Positions 52,312 through 61,646 of a stretch of 64,000 nt of DNA are shown piece by piece (position 1 is the first letter of the stretch; every line of letters starts with the position of its first letter). The DNA is taken from positions 62,001 through 126,000 of the forward strand of contig NZ_JAALJI010000017.1 of NCBI RefSeq assembly GCF_011064595.1, read 5' to 3'. A model generated the notes under the pieces. It did no database searches. It saw only the letters and a list, made by a program, of their open reading frames with translations, and was not told the origin of the DNA. This DNA is from Paludisphaera soli. GTDB taxonomy: Bacteria; Planctomycetota; Planctomycetia; Isosphaerales; Isosphaeraceae. A program made the translations under genes and the position numbers.

Positions 52312-52551
52312 TTACCAGTCCGCCGTCCAGACCCCGCGCTCGATATACGTCGACCACCAGTCGGGCGGCGAGGGATTCGTGTCGGACAGATGCATGTGGG
52401 TCGTATCCGAGTCGCATCGGATCACGAACGACTTGCCCCTCGGATGGACGTGGAAGCTGGAACCTCCCCCGCAGACGGGGCAGTGGATCGCTTTGAGCAA
52501 CTCTTCCGAGCAGCCCTCCATCAGCACCCGCCGGATCTCCTCGTGAGTCAC
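52312..52551 (-). CDS. Small hypothetical protein with a CPVCG motif
   Basis: 79 residues from a GTG at 52551 behind GAGGAG. It reads EEIRRVLMEGCSEELLKAI, then HCPVCGGGSSFHVHPRGKSF and RCDSDTTHMHLSDTNP, with a C-terminal Trp-rich end (WWSTYIERGVWTADW). The single CxxC and the His-rich middle could bind zinc. No family is recognised, and it has no signal peptide. Confidence 0.72.
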   Translation of the reverse strand: MTHEEIRRVLMEGCSEELLKAIHCPVCGGGSSFHVHPRGKSFVIRCDSDTTHMHLSDTNPSPPDWWSTYIERGVWTADW

Positions 52552-52969
52552 GCCCTGGTCTCCTCGCGAAGTTGGGGAGCCGTACCGCCGCGGCCTTCGA
52601 GTCGCGCCGGGCACGCGTCCTGGGCCTGGTTGGTCCCAGTCTACGGGATATCGCCCCCGGGCTGACAGCGTGAGCCTCAATTCCCGAGGGCCGATGCGAC
52701 CTCTCGTCCTCCTTTCCGGGCAAGTGGCCCGATGTGCCGGATGAGGAAGAAGACGAGCCAGGAAGCCGTCCGGAGAGATGGCCGGCCGTCGCGTAAGCCG
52801 AGCGAGGCCGTTGCTCCCCACAAGACGGGCGTGCGGGCCTGCGACGGAGAGGAGGAGGCGTCTTCCGTCAACCCTCCCCAGCCAGGTGTCCAGGCTGGTC
52901 CCTCGCTTGCCCCCCGGACGCGCCGTGGGTTAACGTGGTCGGCTCGATCAACAAACGGGGGGGCGGGCG
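52552..52969. other. Intergenic gap of 418 bases between divergent genes, with a decayed repeat
   Basis: Control region for the CPVCG gene (leftward) and the MurG-like gene (rightward). Positions 52712-52748 (CAAGTGGCCCGATGTGCCGG and ATGAGG) look like a decayed repeat family A copy. No gene is supported here. Confidence 0.5.
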
Positions 52970-54115
52970 ATGGCGAAGGGCGGGCGCGGGGTGCTGGTCG
53001 TGCACGTGACAAGCCACGGCTACGGGCACATGAACCGGACGGTGGCGGTGCTCAACCAGGTGCCGGAGGCGGTGCCGGTGACGATCCGCTGTCACCCCGA
53101 ACTGTTCCCGAACTGGCGCGAGCGGCTCACGCGGCCGGCGGAGCTGGACGCGCACGTCTCCGACTCGGGCGCCGTGAACCCGATCGGCGGCAGCGGCGAG
53201 ACCGACGCCCCGGCGACCCTCGCGCGGGCGCTGGAGGTCTATCGCGAGGCCGTCGCCCGCGTCGACGACGACGCGGCCTTCCTGCGGAACGTCGGCGCCG
53301 CCGCGCTCCTGAGCGACGCCCCGCCGCTCCCCCTGGTCGCCGCCGACCGCGCCGGGGTGCCGGGTTGGCTCCTCGCCAACTTCACCTGGGCCGACATTTA
53401 CGAGCCTTACGCGCGCGCCGCCGGCCCCGAGATGCGGGAGCTGGTCGCCGAGCTGAAGCGGGCGTACGGCCGCGCCTCGGGCGTCTTCCGCGCCGAGCCG
53501 GCGCTCAAGATGGGCTGGCTGCCGAACCAGCTCGACGTCGGCCTGGTCGCCAACCCGGGCCGCGACCGCGGCAAGGAGCTGCGGGCGAAGCTGGGGCTGG
53601 GGAAGGCGGAAAAGCTCGTTTATTTCTACGTGGGTCGATACGGCCAGGACGACCTGGACTGGGGCCGGCTGGCCTCGTTCGCCGCGCGAGGCGTCCACTT
53701 CGTCGGCTACCACGCCGCGCCGGTGGGCGCGCTGCCGAACCTCCACCTGGTCCCGGCGTCGGAGTGGTCCGGGGGCGACCTGATCGCCTCGACCGACGCG
53801 GTGGTCGCCAAGGCGGGCTACGGCACGATGAGCGAGGCGATGGCCCACGGCCGGCCGATCCTCTACCCCCCGCGCCGGGGCTTCGCCGAGTACCGCGCCC
53901 TCGACCGCAACGCCCGCGCCTGGGGCGGCGGCGTCCCCGTCTCCTCGCGCGACTTCGCCGCCATGCGGATCGGCCCCGCCCTCGACCGCGCCTTCGCCCT
54001 CGGCCGCCTCAGGCCGCCGTTCCACCCCGACGGCGCCGCGAGGGTGGCGAAGGTCCTGACCAGCCTCTGCCTTCCGAGGCGCCGGTTCCTTGTCGACCGC
54101 GCCGGGGGCCATTAG
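52970..54115 (+). CDS. MurG-like glycosyltransferase family protein
   Basis: 381 residues. The N-terminal VVHVTSHGYGHMNRTVAVLN matches the glycine/His start of GT-B glycosyltransferases of the MurG/UGT type. The C-terminal nucleotide-sugar part has DAVVAKAGYGTMSEAMAHGR, followed by PILYPPRRGFAEYRALDRNA, close to the UGT signature. Middle blocks are FRAEPALKMGWLPNQLD and EKLVYFYVGRYG. The donor and acceptor are unknown. It is preceded by a GGGGGGCGGG ribosome site and stands close to a BNR-type exported protein. Confidence 0.85.
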   Translation: MAKGGRGVLVVHVTSHGYGHMNRTVAVLNQVPEAVPVTIRCHPELFPNWRERLTRPAELDAHVSDSGAVNPIGGSGETDAPATLARALEVYREAVARVDDDAAFLRNVGAAALLSDAPPLPLVAADRAGVPGWLLANFTWADIYEPYARAAGPEMRELVAELKRAYGRASGVFRAEPALKMGWLPNQLDVGLVANPGRDRGKELRAKLGLGKAEKLVYFYVGRYGQDDLDWGRLASFAARGVHFVGYHAAPVGALPNLHLVPASEWSGGDLIASTDAVVAKAGYGTMSEAMAHGRPILYPPRRGFAEYRALDRNARAWGGGVPVSSRDFAAMRIGPALDRAFALGRLRPPFHPDGAARVAKVLTSLCLPRRRFLVDRAGGH

Positions 54116-54210
54116 ACTGCCGGGCTGGAGATCCCCCGGGAGCGGCCCCGCCGCCCCGCGCGAGGATCCAGGCGCCCGGACCCCCAGGCGGGAGAAGTCC
54201 CATCGAACCT

Positions 54211-55479
54211 ATGAACACGCGGTCGCATCTTGATAGGCGAGGGTTCCTCGGGATCGTCGCGGCGGCCTCGGCCGGCGGATTGCTGGGTGGCGTCGCCCGG
54301 CTGCGGGCCGCGCCCGCGGGGACGGTCGGCGAGACGGACCATTTCTGGTATCGCCTGGCGCCGGAGGGGCCGTACATCGACTCCCAGCGCGGCGATCGGG
54401 CGTTCGGGTTCGGCGGCGGCAAGATCTTCCTGTCGGAGGACGTCGGCCGGACCTGGGCCCATCAGGCGGCGTTCCCCGAGGCCGAGAACATCACGTTCAG
54501 CTGCTTCCTGAAGAACGGCAACGTCCTGTTCGCCACCCGCGAGAAGCTGTTCCTCAGCACCGACGACCTGGCGACGCACCGCGAGATCATCGTCAAGGAC
54601 CGCGAGGGGAAGGACTACCTGCCGCACACGCCGAAGGACCCGGAGCAGCCCGGCTGGTACTTCCACTCGCTCGACGGGATCCACACCTGGGACGTCGACG
54701 GCGTCGAGATGCTCGTCTGGGGCAACTACTGCAACGTGCTCGGCGGCGCGGTGCCGGTGAACATCTTCTACTCGACCGACGGCGGCGAGACCGTCAAGAT
54801 CGCCTACTCCTTCGGCCGGAACCCGGAGTTCCAGGAGCCGGGCGCGAAGCCCGAGTCGTTCCTCGGCGATCCGACGAACCCGGTCGTCTGCCGCCATGTT
54901 CACGCGGTGATGTACCATCCCGCCGAGCGCGCGTTCTACGCCTGCACGGGCGACATCGACAGCGGCCACGGCCACGAGTGCCACTGGCTGCGCGGGACGT
55001 ACGACGCGAAGGCCGACGCCTGGGACTGGAAGATCCTGGTGTCGGTGAATTCGAACTCGCGCTACAAGTCGGGCGGGATCAACTTCGTCGACGGCCTGCT
55101 CTACTGGGCCGCCGACGCGAACGGCCCCAAGCCTGAGGGCGAGAAGCACGACCGGGGCATCTTCCGGTGCGCCCCGGGGGACCTCGCGGACCCGTCGAAG
55201 CACACCCGCCTGTTCGACGCCGAGTTCGAGATGGCCAACATGATCATCGAGGACGGCGTGATGGTGGCGGGCCACTGCGCCCCGGCTTCCACGTTCGCCA
55301 CGGGCCTCGCCTATTCGCCCGACCTGGGGAAGACCTGGAAGGAATACGACCTGGCCGAGTTCGGCCCGCGCTCGCCGCTCCGCTTCCAGCCCAAGAACAG
55401 CGACGGCTGGTTCCGGATCGACCTCCGCAAGGGTTGGATCGAGCGCGCCGAGGTCCTGTTCCTCAAGCCGAAGCCGTGA
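54211..55479 (+). CDS. Tat-exported BNR-repeat protein (exo-alpha-sialidase-like fold)
   Basis: 422 residues. The N-terminus HLDRRGFLGIVAAASAGGLL carries a twin-arginine signal (RRGFLG). The mature part has BNR/Asp-box-like repeats, KIFLSEDVGRTWAHQ near 71, VNIFYSTDGGETVKI near 190 and AYSPDLGKTWKEYDL near 368, typical of sialidase-type six-bladed propellers. His/Asp/Glu-rich motifs such as HVHAVMYHPAERAF and GDIDSGHGHECHW sit near 230-262. The sialidase catalytic Arg triad is not clear, so it may bind or cleave another glycan. It follows the MurG-like gene by 95 bases. Confidence 0.82.
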   Translation: MNTRSHLDRRGFLGIVAAASAGGLLGGVARLRAAPAGTVGETDHFWYRLAPEGPYIDSQRGDRAFGFGGGKIFLSEDVGRTWAHQAAFPEAENITFSCFLKNGNVLFATREKLFLSTDDLATHREIIVKDREGKDYLPHTPKDPEQPGWYFHSLDGIHTWDVDGVEMLVWGNYCNVLGGAVPVNIFYSTDGGETVKIAYSFGRNPEFQEPGAKPESFLGDPTNPVVCRHVHAVMYHPAERAFYACTGDIDSGHGHECHWLRGTYDAKADAWDWKILVSVNSNSRYKSGGINFVDGLLYWAADANGPKPEGEKHDRGIFRCAPGDLADPSKHTRLFDAEFEMANMIIEDGVMVAGHCAPASTFATGLAYSPDLGKTWKEYDLAEFGPRSPLRFQPKNSDGWFRIDLRKGWIERAEVLFLKPKP

Positions 55480-55530
55480 GGGGACGCCGAGGGGGGCCGG
55501 CTCGGGTAGACCCCCCTTTCGCCCGCGTCG

Positions 55531-58500
55531 TCAGCCCACCGGCCGGATGGACCGGAGACGGTTGTTGAACAGGTCGAGCCGGGCGCGGAAGTCGCGGCCG
55601 GTGTTGGCTCCGCCGGAGGGGAAGGTCCCGGCGAACGCGCCGTCGAGCGGGTTGCCGGCGAGGTCGCGGACGCCGGCGGTCGGGCTGCCGGCCGACGATC
55701 GGACCGTCAGCACGTAGGCGCCGTTGCGGAGCCGCGCCGAGGCCGGCCGCAGGGTGACGGTCTGGGATCGGTTGGTCGAGCCGGGGGCGACCAGCACCGA
55801 CGTCAGCGGGATCGTCGCGCCGCGGTCGGCGGCGAAGCCGTAGGAGGCCAGGTCGCGGAGGCGGTTCAGGTCCAGCCCCACGCCCGAGTCCGCCTGGCCG
55901 CCGAAGTCGCGGAGCTCGGCGATCACCTCGCCCCGGAGCGCGGCGAGGGAGACGCCCCAGACCCGGGGGCCGATCGTGTCGATCACCAGCGGGTCGGCCA
56001 GGTTCGCCAGGCCGTTGGCCCAGGTGGACGTGCTGGCCGAGGTCGCCTGGACGGTGTAGGCCCCGTCGGGCAGGGTCGCGATCGAGGCCACGGACCACGA
56101 TCCGGCGGCGTCGGCCACCGTGGCGCCCAGGTAGATCTGCGGCGCGGTGCCGCCGGCCGGCGTGGCGTACACGGCGATCCACGCGCCCGGCGTGGCGCTC
56201 GTCCCCTGGAAGGTCGGCCGGACGACGTTGGTGAGGCGGTCGGAGTCCGACACGCCCGAGTCGCTCGCCGCCGCCAGCCGGCCCGCCAGCGCCGGCGCGG
56301 GGGCCGCCGTCCCCGAGGTCCCGGTGACCTGGAAGACGACCTCCACGCCCGAGACGGTCGACGTCGCGGTCCCCGCACCGGACAGGATGATCCGCGGCGA
56401 GAAGACGCCCGAGACGGTGTAGGCGTGCGTCCCCACCACGCGGTAGGTGCCCGGCGCGCCCGGCACGGCCTCGATCCGCCCGGACGAGCCGGTCCCGTCG
56501 CCCCAGGCGATCACCGCCGACAGGCCCCCGGGCGAGAAGCCCGCGATCGAGGCGGTCAGCACCCCGGCCGTCACGTCCACGAGCGGCACCCGGGCCGTCG
56601 CCGGGATCGAGACCGGCTGGATCGTGAACGTCGGCGCCGACGAGTTGAAGACCTGCACCTCCTCATATCCGCCCAGGGTCAGCGGCGCGTCGTCGGGCGA
56701 GAGGGCGGGGATCCGCAGCACGCCGGGGGCCACGACCTGGAAGGTCGACGACTCGATCCGCCGGCGGCCGGCGTCGATGTAGAGCACGTCCCCCCCGACG
56801 GTCGGCGTCGGCGGCGTGTTGCTCGCGCCCGCGAACGAGACGAGCGTCGCGCCCACCGCCCCGCTCAGCGAGACGATCCCCGCGTCGTCGCCGTACCCCT
56901 GGTCGACGTAGGCCGCCGCGGCCGGCGGCAGGTTCTGGAGCCGCACCACGTCGTTCGTCGGCTGGCTCGCCGGCGACTCGTCCGTGACGTACAGGCTGGC
57001 CAGGCCGGCGACGGGGGGGATGACCGGCAGTCCGTCGGCGTCGACCTCGGGCGTCGGCTGGTAGTCCACGGTCGTCGTCACGCCCCCCAGCGACCAGCCG
57101 CGCTGGATCCGCAGGGCGTTCTTGCCGGAGAACAGGTAGCGGGCCAGGGGGACGTTCGCGTTCCGCTCGCGCACCGAGAGGGACTGGCCGCCGCCGATCG
57201 CGATCCCGCCGGCCGTGACCCCCAGGTCGGACTCCACGATCGCGGATTCCGTCGTGCCGTCGGGCCGGGTGCGGACGCCGTCGACCGCGCCGTGCATGAT
57301 GTCGTAGAACCAGCGGTAGTCGGCCACGTTCGACGAGTCGTCGAGCACCGGCGCGCCGGCCGAGAGCTGGTAGGCGATGTTCCGGGTCGAGCCGCCGTCG
57401 GCCAGCTCGATCTGGCCGCGATAGTACGGGAAGGCCCGGTGGACGGCCGACGCGAACGGGCCCGAGGTCGGCGAGCCGACGAGGCTCAACGCGTAGGGCG
57501 AGCCGGGGTGGTTGGCCGCCGCGCCGACGTAGGTGAACCCGCCGGTCGGCTCGCCGGGGCGTCCGTTCGGCGGGGCGAACGGCAAGGGGTCGCCGTTGCG
57601 GAGGTCCACCATCAACGACGCGCCGCGGTTGCCCCGGGCGTCCACGCCCAGCGAGTGCGCCTCGCCGGGCCGGAAGAAGAGGCCGCCGACGGCCGGATTG
57701 TCCGCGTCTCGGAGCGCGACGTACTCGGTGGAGCCGGGGGCGAAGCCGAGGAACCAGTTGGTCGTCCCGCGCGGGGCGCCGAGGTTGAAGAAGTTGCCGA
57801 CCGCCAGGTCGACGCCGCCGCCGCTGCCGTTGATGACGACGAAGTCGGAGTCGATCCCGTAGTTCCCGCCCCGGACGCTCTCCAGCCTGATCGAGGCCCG
57901 CCCGCCGTTGCCGATGAAGGTCACCGGGGCGTCGATCGACGCCACCCCGACGTTCGAGGTCCCCGACGAGATCAGCGTGAGCCGGCTCGTCGCGACGGAA
58001 GAGGTCCCCAGGACCGAGATGTCGCGGGTCGCGGGCCCCGCGGACGCGTCGATCGTCGTGGCGACGCCGTCGGCCGTGTCCTGGACCACGTAGAGCGGCG
58101 TCCCGACCGTCGTCACGGTCGTCCCCCGGAGGGTCAGCGTCGAGACGCCCGCATAGGTGATCCCGGCGAATCGCGACTGCACCGTCGGGTCGTTCGAGGT
58201 GATCGTGCCGGCCGAGACGACGTACGAGGGCCGGCTGCCGGCGTCGTAGGCGGCCGGGCCGTCGGCCACGAGCAGGCTGTTCATCTCGGACCCGACCGCG
58301 GCCGAGACGGTGATCGGCCCGGCGAGGGCCTGGATCCCCCCCGAGCCGGCCGCCTGGTCGTCGCCCAGGATCACCCGCTCGGAATCGGCCTGGAGGACCA
58401 CCTGGGTGGCGACGCCGGTGCTCCGCACCCGGATCGTCTGGCCGTCGGCCCTCGCCTCGATCCGCAAGGTCGACGGCCCCGTCACGGTCACCGTCCGGCC

Positions 58501-58758
58501 GCCGGAGCCGGTCACCGCCAGCCCCGCCGCGTTGCTCGTCACGTCGATCGGGTTGTTGGCCGGGTCGACCGCAAAGGTGTAGACGCCCCCCGCCCGCGAG
58601 ACCAGGAGCGACTCCACCGCGCCGGGGTCGGTCCGATAGATCAGCGAGCCGTCCGCCGCGATGTCGATCGAGGCGTTCAGGAGCGCCCGGCCCTCCAGCC
58701 GCTCCAGCCCCGGCCGCCGCCCCTCGCGCCGCATCCCCCGCCCCCGAGTCGTCGCCAT
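55531..58758 (-). CDS. Large exported surface protein with LExRALL N-terminal motif and Ig-like domains
   Basis: 1075 residues from the ATG at 58758. The N-terminus RRPGLERLEGRALLNASI is the planctomycete LExRALL-type motif that precedes many giant surface proteins, following a basic stretch rather than a normal signal peptide. It then consists of beta-rich repeats: YTFAVDPANNPIDVTSNAAG, SRFAGITYAGVSTLTL and Ig/PKD-like parts such as VIAWGDGTGSSGRIEAVPGA and DGAYTVQATSASTSTWANGL. The C-terminus reads TVRSSAGSPTAGVRDLAGNP and FPSGGANTGRDFRARLDLF. It is probably an adhesive or matrix component. It is the longest gene in the window. Confidence 0.82.
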   Translation of the reverse strand: MATTRGRGMRREGRRPGLERLEGRALLNASIDIAADGSLIYRTDPGAVESLLVSRAGGVYTFAVDPANNPIDVTSNAAGLAVTGSGGRTVTVTGPSTLRIEARADGQTIRVRSTGVATQVVLQADSERVILGDDQAAGSGGIQALAGPITVSAAVGSEMNSLLVADGPAAYDAGSRPSYVVSAGTITSNDPTVQSRFAGITYAGVSTLTLRGTTVTTVGTPLYVVQDTADGVATTIDASAGPATRDISVLGTSSVATSRLTLISSGTSNVGVASIDAPVTFIGNGGRASIRLESVRGGNYGIDSDFVVINGSGGGVDLAVGNFFNLGAPRGTTNWFLGFAPGSTEYVALRDADNPAVGGLFFRPGEAHSLGVDARGNRGASLMVDLRNGDPLPFAPPNGRPGEPTGGFTYVGAAANHPGSPYALSLVGSPTSGPFASAVHRAFPYYRGQIELADGGSTRNIAYQLSAGAPVLDDSSNVADYRWFYDIMHGAVDGVRTRPDGTTESAIVESDLGVTAGGIAIGGGQSLSVRERNANVPLARYLFSGKNALRIQRGWSLGGVTTTVDYQPTPEVDADGLPVIPPVAGLASLYVTDESPASQPTNDVVRLQNLPPAAAAYVDQGYGDDAGIVSLSGAVGATLVSFAGASNTPPTPTVGGDVLYIDAGRRRIESSTFQVVAPGVLRIPALSPDDAPLTLGGYEEVQVFNSSAPTFTIQPVSIPATARVPLVDVTAGVLTASIAGFSPGGLSAVIAWGDGTGSSGRIEAVPGAPGTYRVVGTHAYTVSGVFSPRIILSGAGTATSTVSGVEVVFQVTGTSGTAAPAPALAGRLAAASDSGVSDSDRLTNVVRPTFQGTSATPGAWIAVYATPAGGTAPQIYLGATVADAAGSWSVASIATLPDGAYTVQATSASTSTWANGLANLADPLVIDTIGPRVWGVSLAALRGEVIAELRDFGGQADSGVGLDLNRLRDLASYGFAADRGATIPLTSVLVAPGSTNRSQTVTLRPASARLRNGAYVLTVRSSAGSPTAGVRDLAGNPLDGAFAGTFPSGGANTGRDFRARLDLFNNRLRSIRPVG

Positions 58759-58902
58759 CGCTCCGCCCCCTCGCCCTGGCCGCGAGCGGCCGTCCTCGCA
58801 CGACGGCCCCCGCGACGGTCCCTGTCCTGCCACGAGATCCTTGGGAGACCATCCTAGCAAACCGGACGGCCGTGCATCTCCCCCAGCCTTCCTGTTTTGA
58901 AA

Positions 58903-59874
58903 TCAGGGTGTGGGGGCGAGGCGGGGCCAGCCGTCGGCGTCCCATTCCAGGGGGAGGATCCCCAGCTTCGCCCGGCCCTGGTCGTCGCCGTCGTAGTAGT
59001 GGTGGCCGAGGTAGGTCCGGCCGGCCTCCTCGAAGACGCCGGCGTGGCCGGGGCCGATGAACGGGCCGTCGGTCGCGAGCAGGTGGGAGCCGCCGCCGGC
59101 CGCGAGATCGACTCCCTCACGGTCGAGGTACGGGCCGGCGGGGTCGCGGCTCCGGCCGTGGCGGATCTCGTACGTGCTGCGCACGCCGCGGCAGCAGAAC
59201 CCCCAGTTGAGGAACAGGTGATACCACCCGTCGTGCTTCACGACGGCCGGGGCCTCGATCTGCTCCTTCCGCGCCAGGGCGTGGATCGGCGAATCGGCCA
59301 TCCGCAGGCCGGTCGCGGGGTCGAGGCGGATCAGCTTGATGCCGTCCCAGAACGACCCGAACGCCAGCCAGGCCGAGCCGTCGTCGCCGCCGAACGCGGA
59401 CGGGTCGATGGCGTTGAAAGGGTCCTCGGCGCGGCTCTGGATCACGATCCCCCGGTCCTCCCAGCGGAAGGCCGGGTCGTCGGGGTCGAGCGTGGCGTTG
59501 GTCGCCAGGCCGATCGCCGACGTGTTCTTGCCGAACGTCGAGGCCGAGTAGTAGAGGAGATACCGGCCGTCGCGGAAGGTCACGTCGGGCGCCCAGAGCT
59601 GGCGATCGGGGGCGGGGGTCACGTCGGCGATCCACGCCGGCGGCTCCTCGAAGACGCGCGGCCCGCGCGTCCAGGTCTTCAGGTCGTCCGAGTGGAACGA
59701 GGCCACCCCCGGGGCGGTCGCGAAGATCCAGTACCGACCCTTGCAGCGGATGATCGTCGACGGGTCGTGCACGCGCGGCGAGTCGATCACGCCCCGGCGC
59801 GGCTCACCGCCCCGGCCCGATGCGCCGAGCGCGACCCCGATCGAGAGGGCGAAGAGAAAGGCGACGGTTCGCAT
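58903..59874 (-). CDS. GH43-family glycoside hydrolase (arabinanase-like), exported
   Basis: 323 residues with a signal peptide (about 3-20). A five-bladed beta-propeller of glycoside hydrolase family 43 follows: VHDPSTIIRCKGRYWIFAT with catalytic Asp near 37, QLWAPDVTFRDGRYLLYYSA near 92, NAIDPSAFGGDDGSAWLAFG near 155 (Asp), and KEQIEAPAVVKHDGWYHLFL near 205 (catalytic Glu). The KTWTRGPRVF and SFWDGIKLIRLD blocks fit endo-1,5-alpha-L-arabinanase. It is divergent to an MFS sugar transporter-like gene, suggesting a scavenging locus. Confidence 0.9.
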   Translation of the reverse strand: MRTVAFLFALSIGVALGASGRGGEPRRGVIDSPRVHDPSTIIRCKGRYWIFATAPGVASFHSDDLKTWTRGPRVFEEPPAWIADVTPAPDRQLWAPDVTFRDGRYLLYYSASTFGKNTSAIGLATNATLDPDDPAFRWEDRGIVIQSRAEDPFNAIDPSAFGGDDGSAWLAFGSFWDGIKLIRLDPATGLRMADSPIHALARKEQIEAPAVVKHDGWYHLFLNWGFCCRGVRSTYEIRHGRSRDPAGPYLDREGVDLAAGGGSHLLATDGPFIGPGHAGVFEEAGRTYLGHHYYDGDDQGRAKLGILPLEWDADGWPRLAPTP

Positions 59875-60035
59875 GGCGTTCGGGCCTCGCGGATCGGGAG
59901 TGGGGGGGGGCGACGTCCATGATAGCCGTCGTCGGGGCGTGGTGCCCGTTTGGCACGTCGGATGCGACGGAAAGCCGGGCCGTGCGACCCGATACGGCGA
60001 CGACCTCTCCCCCTGTCCACGAAAGGGTCGGCCTC

Positions 60036-61508
60036 ATGGCGAACGTCGATCAAGCCAAGGCCCAATCGTTCAGATCCAATGTGCCGGCGCGGATGGACCG
60101 GCTGCCGTGGAGCCGGTGGCACTGGCTGGTGATCGCGGCGCTGGGGATCACCTGGATCATCGACGGCCTGGAGGTCACGCTGTACGGGGCCGTCAGCGCC
60201 GTGCTCCAGGACCCGGAGACGCTGGGGCTGACCCCCTCGCAGATCGGCCTTCTGCACTCGTCCTACCTGGCGGGGGCGGTGATCGGGGCCTTGTTCTTCG
60301 GCTACCTGACCGATCGCCTGGGGCGGAAGAAGCTGTTCACGGTGACGCTGGGGCTGTACCTGGTCGCGGCGTTCGCCACGGCCTTCTCGTGGGACTTCTG
60401 GAGCTTCGCGTTCTTCCGATTCTTGACCGGCGCGGCGATCGGCGGCGAGTACTCGGCGATCAACTCGGCCATCGACGAACTGATCCCGGCGCGGGTGCGG
60501 GGCTGGACCGACCTGGCGGTGAACGGCACGTTCTGGCTGGGGGCGGCGGGCGGCTCGCTGGCGAGCGTCTTCCTGCTCCAGCGCGGGGTCTTCGCGATCG
60601 ACCTGGGGTGGCGGCTGGCCTTCGGCGTGGGGGCGGCGCTGGGGCTGATCATCATCTTCCTGCGGCGGTACGTCCCCGAGAGCCCGCGATGGCTCCTGAC
60701 GCACGGCGACCCGGAGGAGGCCGACCGCATCGTCGCCGAGCTGGAGCGGCAGATCGAGGCCGACCCGGCCGTCGGCGAGCTGCCGGAAGTCCATGAGACG
60801 ATCACGATCCGCCCGCGCGGCCCGATCCGCTTCGGCGAGCTGGCGAGCGTGATGTTGCAGCAGTACCCCGGCCGCACGACGCTGGGGCTGTCGCTGGTCG
60901 TGTCGCAGGCGTTCCTGTACAACGGCGTCTTCGCGACGTTCGCGCTGGTGCTGGCGAACTTCTACGGCGTCGAGCCCGGCCGCGTCGGCCTGTACCTCGC
61001 CCCGTTCGCGCTCAGCAACTTCCTCGGCCCGCTCACGCTCGGGCGGTTCTTCGACACCGTGGGCCGCAAGCCGATGATCGCCGGGACGTACACGATCTCG
61101 GCCCTGCTGCTGGCGCTGACCGGCTGGCTGTTCGACGCCGGCGTGCTGACCGCCGTGACCCAGACGGCGCTCTGGGCGCTCATCTTCTTCTTCGCGTCGT
61201 CGGCCGCCAGCTCGGCGTACCTGACCGTGAGCGAGATCTTCCCGGTGGAGCTGCGGGGCATGGTGATCGCCCTGTTCTTCGCCTCGGGGACGCTGATCGG
61301 CGGGACGACGGCCCCCTGGCTGTTCGGCTCGCTGATCGAGACCGGGTCGCGCCGGTACCTGTTCTACGGCGACCTCTTCGCCGCCGCGCTGCTGCTGGCG
61401 ACCGTCGGCGTGGTCCTCGTCTTCGGCGTCAAGGCCGAGGGCGCGTCGCTCGAATCGGTCGCCCGGCCCCTCTCGGCCGAGGACGATCCCGAGCCCCGGC
61501 CCGCCTGA
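60036..61508 (+). CDS. MFS transporter, sugar or organic-acid type
   Basis: 490 residues from the ATG at 60036, with twelve membrane segments. MFS motifs are GYLTDRLGRKKLFTVTLGLY (loop 2-3), RFLTGAAIGGEYSAINSAID (segment 5, sugar-porter-like) and GRFFDTVGRKPMIAGTYTIS (loop 8-9). A large central loop (about residues 215-270) includes RYVPESPRWLLTHGDPEEA, typical of the sugar and aromatic-acid porters. The GH43 gene diverges from it, so uptake of a plant-type oligosaccharide product is plausible but not shown. Confidence 0.92.
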   Translation: MANVDQAKAQSFRSNVPARMDRLPWSRWHWLVIAALGITWIIDGLEVTLYGAVSAVLQDPETLGLTPSQIGLLHSSYLAGAVIGALFFGYLTDRLGRKKLFTVTLGLYLVAAFATAFSWDFWSFAFFRFLTGAAIGGEYSAINSAIDELIPARVRGWTDLAVNGTFWLGAAGGSLASVFLLQRGVFAIDLGWRLAFGVGAALGLIIIFLRRYVPESPRWLLTHGDPEEADRIVAELERQIEADPAVGELPEVHETITIRPRGPIRFGELASVMLQQYPGRTTLGLSLVVSQAFLYNGVFATFALVLANFYGVEPGRVGLYLAPFALSNFLGPLTLGRFFDTVGRKPMIAGTYTISALLLALTGWLFDAGVLTAVTQTALWALIFFFASSAASSAYLTVSEIFPVELRGMVIALFFASGTLIGGTTAPWLFGSLIETGSRRYLFYGDLFAAALLLATVGVVLVFGVKAEGASLESVARPLSAEDDPEPRPA

Positions 61509-61646
61509 CCCCGATCGGCGAATCCCGGAGGGACGGAGTGGGCCTCCCGGCCGCCCGTGGCCTAGGTTGTCTAGGAGGGCGACCGGCGATCCGCACGGGC
61601 GGGGCGGTCGAGCCTCGCGCGGATCGCCGAGGACGAGGACGACAGG

